The notes below the pieces were generated by a model. It ran no database searches, was not told the DNA's origin, and saw only the letters and a program-made list of their open reading frames with translations. Source: Arcuatula senhousia (taxonomy: Eukaryota; Mollusca; Bivalvia; Mytilida; Mytilidae). Taken from it: 64,000 nucleotides of DNA. Both the position numbers and the translations under genes were made by a program. The stretch spans positions 65,841,702 through 65,905,701 of the forward strand of contig OZ020307.1 of assembly GCA_963971305.1 (NCBI GenBank), read 5' to 3'. The number at the start of each line of letters is the position of its first letter. Position 1 is the stretch's first letter. This document shows positions 55,337-64,000 of this stretch, piece by piece.

Positions 55337-58300
55337 GTAGGCCTTTACATTTTCTTAATTATCTATTAATAATTGAATTTTTTGGCAGGTATAAATAATT
55401 TTCCTAGGTAGTTGAATTATTTAGCTAAATCATGCAATTTGTTTTAAATGGTTGGGCCTCCTATTAAAAAAGTGGGCTGTGCTCTGAAAATTATACCCAT
55501 TCAAAAAACTTTTGAAATTCATGAGGAGATAACTCATGAGGGACTAAAATGTTCATGTTTCCTTCATTTTAAACAACCATATGATTGTAGTATGTGGTGT
55601 AAATAAATGCTTTTTGGTAAAAGTATTTTAACACATTTGTGTGAAATTAACATGCTAAATTGCTAGAACCAAAGTTTTTGACAGTGACATGTATATTAGT
55701 TGTCGAAAAATTCAAATTCTTGTCGATTAATTATTTAGGTATTTAAAACACAAATTAATTTTTCTTATATTTTTTGCATTATTCATGTTATTTCTTACAT
55801 TAATTTTTTAAAATGTACAGCATGATTTCATTATTTTATACATGTATAGTCAACATTTTAACATGTTTAATTTATGTAATTGTTGCATTAAGAATTTTTA
55901 ACAAAACTTTTATCTAAAGATTACATTGTTAACATATTAAAGTCTAAAAGAAATTAAAAGTTACAAATTAAAATTGTGCTGTGAAACTAAATATTATTAT
56001 TATTGTATTTTGTACGCAACAAATGAAACTAGGAAATCTATAACATTGAGTTTTATTTTTTACAGAATTAAAACTAGTTAATCAATTATTATTTATTTAT
56101 TAATTTTAATAAATGTTTTGCAATGAAAATTTTGTATTTAAGTGTAAATTAAGAGATATATTTAACCCCAAGTAATACTTGTGTACTTTTAAACAATTTG
56201 GTAATTTGATAAACCTTAATCATGCGAAATTTACTTTTATAAAACTTTAAAATTGAACAAAAAATGAGTTGAAACTGCTACCTTAACTTAGAATAATATG
56301 AGTAAATATTACCATATAGACTATTATAGCTAAAATTATCTAATTTATTTAACGATTGGTAATTGATTTCATGTTTTTTTTTTCATCCTTTACAGTTCAA
56401 TCATTAAATAGTAATCCTATGAAAGTACTAATAATATCTTTTACTTTATATCATGTACATGTTTCATAAGCAATGATTACCATATTTATAGATATATTGT
56501 TTTGTATTGTATTTGCTGGACTTTTGCAAGTAAAGTAGGTAGGTTCTTTTACTAGTGTAGACAAAAACAAATGTCTGGTATGTCATGTTATGCAGGTCAT
56601 AAATATACTGTTTATAGAGGTTTTATTAGTTATTAATTATATTATACTAATAATTCGTTGGAAATTATGTTTTATATTAGATTTTTATAGCTGTTTTCTA
56701 TTTTGAAAATAAGATAGTACACTAATGATGATTTTTTTTTAACAAACTTTTAAAAATGTTAATTGGTCAAATGTTACAGAAAAAAACAGTTAAATAAAAG
56801 ACATTCAAAAATTTGCTTAGCAAAAAAACAAATTTTTGAAAAGTATAAGTTGCTTTTGTGTTGAAAGAAAATAAAGGTCCTACATGTCATAATTCTTAAA
56901 AAATTGAAAGAATTTGATTTGACCTATCTAATATAGGGAATTATAAAGAGGATGCAGCAAACATTACAAAATGAAGTTTGTAGAGTTTGAGGTTGTTCAG
57001 ATGCACATGCATTTTGATATTGAGAAGTATATAATAAATATAAATTTGTAATAAACTCAATATGGACTCCAATTCATTAATTGCAGCAGTTTTCCATAAG
57101 AAATTAATATACAAGTATTTAATACAAAAATTGTTTTAATTAAAGAAGCATAGTAGAATTTTTCATGGTGTACATTTTACATAACGAAATACAAAGGCCA
57201 CTTCAAAAGGACCCACTTATCTTAATCAGTGCTAATGTCATTAATTAAATCTCATCATGTCATCACCGCATGTGGTTTGTCAATACTAAGATCATACACA
57301 ATTGTCTAAAGTCAATATTTTCGTTTTATACATTTATAAGCATGGCGGAAATTTCGGACAGAGCAATAGCAGAAATATTGAAGATATTAAAATAGAAGTT
57401 TATTTTGATTGAAAGTCAGAGAAAACTTCTGGAATTGCCAGATTGTAAAATTAAATTTTATCATTCATGGAACAAGTTTCATTCTGCACGATTTAACATC
57501 CAACGCCGATGTCTCTTGAAAATTTTGTCTTTTCATACGAAGGCGGATGATTCTTTTTATTTCTGAAGTCAAACCACAAAGCCGACAAATAAGGTCATAT
57601 AAATTCAGAGTCTATCATAAAGACATATTAACTCGCAATAGAAAACTTTATTTTTTTTATCCGTTTGCGTTTAAACGATATGTGTTTAAATACAACTTTT
57701 TTTATGTAACTGAAAGAAGTACAAGTATATTTAAAATATTTTACATTCTTTACAGCCCTATTTTATATCTATATTATAGAATTTACAATTAAATATAACT
57801 TTTTTATCAATTTAATGCGAAAAAAATTATTTTTTTTACATTTAAAAATAACATACCCGTACTTCATGCTGTGTTTAATTAAAATTATCAAATAATAAAA
57901 ATAAAACACTTGTCTTTACTGTTCTATTTGCGCTAATTAGTAAGAGGTTTTTTTTAACTCCATAACTTTTCTTAGTTTAACTACATGTCGCTACCTGTCG
58001 CAAAAGAGACCCATATCATTTAAACGATAATTTTCTATTCTTTCTTTCCTTAGTAAGATTATTTTCTGGAATTTTCTTATGCTCAAGTAACATTGAATTT
58101 AAAAAAAAAACATTCACTTTTTTAAAACAATGTTACCATCTTGGTTTACTTGTATTGTGGTCAAACAACAATGGCATCCCAGACAGTCATCAAAGAACTT
58201 ATCAGTAATTAACAAATTAGTGTTATAGGTTGCACTTTGAAGGGAGAAAACAGTAGGACCAGTACATTATAATAATCCAATTAATCAGTTGGATTTCCTC

Positions 58301-59570
58301 TCCTATAATACTTTCATGATCCTATATATAATTAATAGGATTAATAGAACTCAAGCTAAGATTAAGTAACAAATTACATGTGGTTTGTAACCATAGAACT
58401 TGCAGATGTCAAAAGCTAATTGGCATCTGATTTTGTTCAACATTGGGACCTTATCTCATAATCTCATCATCATTTGTATCCTTATTCCAATTTCTCTTCC
58501 AGCGGGTCATTCCCCCCTCCCCCCACTAGAATCTACCAGTCTATCTAGTTTTTATGAACTACAATGTTATTGATATATTTAACAACGAGAATTTGAAACT
58601 GGCAAAAAAGGTTGTTTTAAAGTTTATTAATCTCTCCCCAAGACTCCAGCTTAATAATTTGTCATTCAACAATCAGATAATCTACTGGAAACAATGTACA
58701 ACTGCAAAAAAGTGTGGGAATTAAGCCTTAATCTTAGCTCTCATTTAATTACAAAAACACAGATAAGAATTTGGTATTTTGAAGTCACTGGCTGGACATA
58801 AATCTGTCACTTTTACTGCCATCATCTCCATTATAACTGTAGCATCAGAGTTAATTAATGCACTTTAGGTCATCAGCACTGGTTTCAACTGGCAATTTAA
58901 AGGATAAGAACAAAATTGTGTAAAAAACTTCCTCTATTCAACAATCTTTTTTTTTTTTAAATATTTGCAATCTGTCCAAAAAAAAAAGACTCTCACAATT
59001 TGTTATAATAATATAATTGCATATTCCCCCCTTTAAAAATCCGTGTTTTTTAACCACAAAAGAATATAACCTATATTCAATCACATATTCATGGCCAGAA
59101 AAAAAAATATTACATTTCAAACCACCTGTAGCGATTTAGTTTACAATAGAACAAAGTCAAAATGTTGGAGCATATAAAATGTGGCATTTTTGTCCCTTTT
59201 GGGTCCCTATTTTCTGAACAAAAAAGGGGATCGTGTTAGATCAACACCATTCTTATTGTAATGGTGTCATATCAAAAACTATTGAATTCCCATACTATAT
59301 TACATGTACATTAACAATTTGTTGGGGCATTGGTTAGAAATACAGGTTTTACGACAGATACAAATTTGCAAACCAAGAAGGAAAGCTTGTTGTTTGGTTT
59401 TGGGGTTTGATAAATTGACATAACAATATTATTTGTTTGAAATTTAAATTGAAAGACTTTTATACAACATTGTAATTGTCTGCATAGAAAATATTTTACT
59501 TTTATGAGTTAAGAAATATGAAGAACTTTACAATATCCATAGAAAATAATGAGATGAGAATAGGTGTACC
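55337..59570. other. Long AT-rich stretch, intron-like
   Basis: No exon or known repeat was recognised. One short frame at 57344-57397 (MAEISDRAIAEILKILK, then stop) resembles an ordinary N-terminus but has no downstream support. Confidence 0.35.
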
Positions 59571-59582
59571 TGACACGAATGT

Positions 59583-59690
59583 AGGAAAAAAAGTAACAGG
59601 AAAAAAAGTCACGGAAAAAAAGTCACGGAAGAAAAGTCACAGGAAATAAGGTCACAAGAAAAAAAGTCACAGGAAATAAAGTCACAAAGA
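59583..59690. repeat. Minisatellite of AAAAAAAGTCAC(A/G)GG, 14-15 bp
   Basis: About seven units with small changes (GGAAAAAAAGTCAC, GGAAATAAAGTCACA). It is simple and non-coding. Confidence 0.85.
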
Positions 59691-60774
59691 ATACATATAA
59701 TATTTGAATGATTAAGCAAAAAATATAATATTAAAAACGAAAGAATACAATTATATACTTTTATACTGTATATTTCAAATATTCATAAATAAAAACAAAG
59801 TGCAGGCATGAACAAAACAATCCAGCCCTGCTGTTCACTTGGCCTAAGCAAGGTTAAAATGAGAGGCATAAGATTCCCCTCTTAAAAAACAAAAACTATG
59901 AACAAAGGCTTAGGACAGGCACATATTTTCCAACCTTTTAAGCTGGCACATGCTTTTCACATGTTTACATTTTTGATGTTCTTGAATGTTATAAGCAGAG
60001 GTACCAATGGGGTACTTTAGTCGTAACAAGAGTAAGCAGTTCCTGCTTGTTTCACATCTTGTTAACATTAAAACAACCAAAAAGTTCCATTCTTGAATGT
60101 GTCAGAAAAGTATCATAGTAAGGTAAATATTGGATGAAACCCTGTTATCCAATTAATTTTAAAACTGTTATGGATAGTTGTTGGATATGGTAATTGAATT
60201 TCTGTTGTTAAACTTTTTTGTTGAGTATATTTGATTTATAAAGTTTAAGAATCCTAATTGATTCAGTCTTTTTTATTAGACTAAAAGCAGGTGACCATAA
60301 CATTACATGCTAGCTGAATTTATAGCTCACAAGTTAGATGGCTAATGATTATAAACCAGTCCTGAGGCTTTCAAAGCCAGGATAGTGTCCTTATAAGCCC
60401 TCGATAGCCATATATACATAGTTTTAACTTTTGACTATTAGATCACTATTTTCTTTGGCATGCCTGCAAAAAATCATTGCATAATCTTCAACATGATGAA
60501 GGAGGCAATGAAGCAGTAAATATCAATTAAATTTACAAGTCTTGACTGATCAAAGAGACTTGTTTCTCAGGAACATCATTATCTCTATAACTGTTAAGTT
60601 CATAAAGGTTTGATTAACATTGTTAGACATTACAAATATGCGCTTAGTGGGCAAGTTTTAATATATACCAAAACTATGTGCATAATCCCCCCAGAAATAA
60701 CACTTTAATATTATTGTAAAATTATTAAAATAACCAATTATAGGGCCTTATATGATGAAAACAATAACATTACA

Positions 60775-61660
60775 GTGCAGAGCAGTAGATTATGTTGATT
60801 ACAAACATAATCATAAATATTGTACTGATACAACATATTTGTTATAGTTGTTTCTTGTATCATATTGGACTTTAAAAAATGATAGTTTTATACAGTTGAA
60901 ATTCTAGATTTCATTTCACTAAGTGTAGCTATATGAGAATATAGGAATGACAATTCCTAAAATATTCAATGGATTTCAATAAAAGGAATTTACTTAGTTA
61001 AATGTTTTAAAAATTAGATTTTAATTTAGAGCATACAGGACACCCAAATAAATATGAATCTTCTATATTTCCATTGTTACATAAAAAATCTGATATTCTT
61101 GCTTCCGTATTTTTTCAGAAATAATATCTCCCAAGTGCAATACACAGTCTAAAATTAGTAATAACTAACTTTTAATCATTTTTTAATTTAAAAAAAATCT
61201 GTTTGGATTGAATTTCCTGTTTCATTATAATATTTTTTTTTATATTGTTCCAAATATTCAAAAATTTCTGCCAAACATTTTATTAATGATGATTTAAATT
61301 TCTTTTACTTAGTCCTCTTTTTATATATGAAATAATAAAATTATAATATTAAAACACATACTACATAACAAGCCAAAATATTTTCAACATTATTAAAACA
61401 ATTTTTTTCCATAAATCTGGACATGAGAAAAAGCTGTAAACTTTCAGATGAGATTGCTTACACAGCTGTCAATAGTAAATTTATCAAATGATGCGTTAAA
61501 TGCACATCTCTGGTGATTCTATAGATAAGGGACATCCAAATTAACTTAGAATTTGCAAACAATATTGCTCATTTTATATTTACTACACAATGTGAATGAA
61601 CTTTAAAATAACTTTGCATGTGAAATTATAGAATTAAAACAATACAAACTTTACAAAAAT
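60775..61660 (+). repeat. Direct duplication, block A of copy 1
   Basis: CAGTGCAGAGCAGTAGATTA to AAAACAATACAAACTTTACA is repeated at 62690-63560 with few differences. There is no coding in either copy. Confidence 0.9.
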
Positions 61661-62353
61661 TATTGTGCCTCCTGAACAATGTGTTTATAGTTCTGGTCAA
61701 AGAGATAGCCTTTTTTTTGTTTTATGCTATTCAAAATTACATAGTGTTTGGCATGTACAGTGCCTCTAATGAGTTTTGAATAGATGAAAGCACGTCAGGC
61801 ATAGCAAAATTTATTGTCTTGAACTTTGTTCATTTTTTTTATTTTTTGGAAACTTTTCACTATTTTTTAAATCACTGAAAATGTTTTATTTAATGAAAAA
61901 TGTTATCACAATTTAACTTTTTAACACAAGGAGCAAATTATAAGTGTTTGGTTAAATGATTAAAAATGGAGATGTTGACTTATACAACATAAATTTTATT
62001 TCATTCAGGTTTTATTGATCAGGATTAAAATGTCCCTTTTAAATAAAAAAATATATTTCGAGTTATATTCTAATTTGACTGCTGATTATTTAAAAATAAA
62101 TATTTTCTTAAAACCCCATTCAAAATATTTGTCCATTCATTTATTGAATAGTTGAATTGTTTCCCCTAATTGGATCCCTAATTGCTAAAAGAAACACAAT
62201 ATGTTCAAAAGACATAATGAACCATCTTTTTACGGATGGAGAGACAGACTAACCGAAGAACAGACCCAAACACTTTATGCCCCCCTACTTCCATAGAAGG
62301 GGAGAAGGGGCATTAAAGGGAGACACCCAATATCAATCCCATCCATGGTAGAA

Positions 62354-62580
62354 CAATAGATTTTACTTACATTTGGATAATTGAATTTTAATGCAGTCAG
62401 TTTAAAAGATTTTTAGAAGATTAATAAGGATTTCATTATTTGTGTTACATACTGGTATTTGAATTCAGTTGGTCAGATCTATATTGTTACCTTTTTATAT
62501 TGAGATTGAGGTTTAGTATCCAATTGTCTTAAGATGTCAATGCATGATTGACTATTTAATTTAATATAGAAGGGGTTTAA
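62354..62580 (+). repeat. Direct duplication, block B of copy 1
   Basis: TTTTACTTACATTTGGATAA to ATATAGAAGGGGTTT is repeated at 63580-63790. In copy 1, blocks A and B are separated by about 690 bp that is absent from copy 2. Confidence 0.85.
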
Positions 62581-62689
62581 AATGAAATATCTTATTAAAG
62601 AATGATGTTAGTGTTTTGTCTCTTTAAAAAAAAGAATATAGCATAACGAACAAATGATTCAGATTATGAGAAAATTATCAATATCATTG

Positions 62690-63790
62690 CAGTGCAGAGC
62701 AGTAGATTATGTTGATTACAATCATAATCATAAATATTGTACTGATACAACATATTTTTTATAGTTGTTTCTGGTATCATATTGGACTTTAAAAAATGGA
62801 AGTTTACAGTTGAAATTCTAGATTTCATTTCACTAAGTGTAGCTGTATGAGAATATAGGAATGACAATTCCTAAAATATTCAATGGATTTCAATAAAAGG
62901 AATTTACTTAGTTAAATGTTTTAAAAATTAGATTTTAATTTAGAGCATACAGGACACTCTAATAAAAGTGAATCTTCTATATTTCCTTTGTTACAATAAA
63001 AATTCAGATATTCTTGCTATTTTTCCAGAAATAATATCTCCCAAGGTCAATACAGTCTAAAATTAGTAATAACTCACTTTTATCATTTTTTAATTTAAAA
63101 AAAATCTGTTTGGATTGAATTTCCTGTTTCATTATAATATTTTTTTATATTGTTCCAAATATTCAAAAATTTCTGCCAAACATTTTATTAATGATGATTT
63201 AAATTTCTTTTACTTAGTCCTCTTTTTATATATGAAATAATAAAATTATAATATTAAAACACATACTACATAACAAGCCAAAATATTTTCAACATTATTA
63301 AAACAAATTTTTTCCATAAATCTGGACATGAGAAAAAGCTGTAAACTTTCAGATGAGATTGCTTACACAGCTGTCAATAGTAAATTTATCAAATGATGCG
63401 TTAAATGCACATCTCTGGTGATTCTATAGATAAGGGACATCCAAATTAACTTAGAATTTGCAAACAATATTGCTCATTTTATATTTACTACACAATGTGA
63501 ATGAACTTTAAATTAACTTTGCATGTGAAATTATAGAATTAAAACAATACAAACTTTACAAAAATTAATGACAATTAGAACAATTTTACTTACATTTTGA
63601 TAATTGAATTTTAATGCAGTCATTTATATTCATAAGGATTTCATTATTGATGTTACATATTTGAATTCAGTTTGTCAGATCTATATTGTTACCTTTTTAT
63701 ATTGAGATTGAGATTGAGGTTTAGTATCAAATTGTCTTAAGATTTCAATGCATGATTGACCATTTAATTAAATATAGAAGGGGTTTATAT
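62690..63790 (+). repeat. Direct duplication, copy 2 (blocks A and B adjacent)
   Basis: It follows the order of copy 1 without the middle segment. Small indels distinguish the copies, for example ATTGAGATTGAGATTGAGG in copy 2 against ATTGAGATTGAGG in copy 1. Confidence 0.85.
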
Positions 63791-64000
63791 TTTATCCCAT
63801 ATTCAGAATCATGAGATAGGTTTTTTTTATATTTTTTTAGTGTTAAAATTGGAAAGCATTGCTTCTGCTGTAGTGCTCTTAACAGGAAAAATCAAGTTAA
63901 AAGGTTTATCAACGAGACCAAATTAATACTGTTCATTCCATACAACTTCATACACAAACAAAACTGACCCCCTTCCTGTTTTAATTTCAAAATTTGACCC

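Noticed and set aside
57344..57397. MAEISDRAIAEILKILK as a gene start
   Set aside because: It stops after 17 codons with no donor site of quality and no downstream homologous frame recognised.

Overview
This window is AT-rich eukaryotic DNA, most likely from a bivalve mollusc and plausibly a mussel (Mytilus type). I infer this from spliced genes with GT-AG introns, a HEPN/STAND/ankyrin gene of a kind expanded in bivalves, APE-type non-LTR retrotransposons with a PHD finger and a 2A-like motif, and very dense mollusc-style dispersed repeats. There are no operons or bacterial signals. Very little of the 64 kb is host protein-coding.

The main host gene lies on the minus strand at 40427 to 28551. 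Six exons join in matching phases and encode an N-terminal HEPN-like domain (R-N-x3-H motif), a coiled-coil linker, an nSTAND-type NTPase (Walker A GPSGCGKT) and an ankyrin array of about 24 near-identical 33-residue repeats. This is the layout of an NLR-like innate immune receptor: effector, switch and ligand-binding repeats. A single in-frame TAG separates the NTPase exon from the ankyrin array. The first exon was not found. Its introns hold a tandem-repeat mobile element, dispersed repeats and a 32-bp minisatellite.

Other coding material comes from mobile elements. An uninterrupted 1153-residue LINE (2A-like motif, PHD finger, AP endonuclease, reverse transcriptase) lies at 11981-15442. 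A 5'-truncated, frameshifted LINE lies at 9599-10755. Decayed LINE 5' halves lie on the minus strand at 21575-23384 and 46130-48795. A two-exon MULE-transposase-like C-terminus lies on the minus strand at 54964-52914. A TATA-led possible first exon of a plus-strand gene is at 55237-55336, with AT-rich sequence and no recognisable exon after it.

Region by region: 0-7 kb holds minisatellites, foldback elements and dispersed repeats. 7.8-16.2 kb is a nest of inserted elements whose order can be read from split inverted repeats. 16.7-17.7 kb is a TIR element with a 9-bp target duplication and an internal tRNA-like sequence. 18.4-19.3 kb and 43.3-44.4 kb are opposite-orientation arrays of the same ~383-bp satellite. 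21-23.4 kb is a palindromic array abutting a LINE relic. 26-26.8 kb is a long-TIR element. 28.5-40.4 kb is the NLR-like gene. 40.5-54 kb holds repeats, minisatellites and a LINE relic. 55-64 kb is AT-rich and ends in a ~1.1-kb direct duplication.
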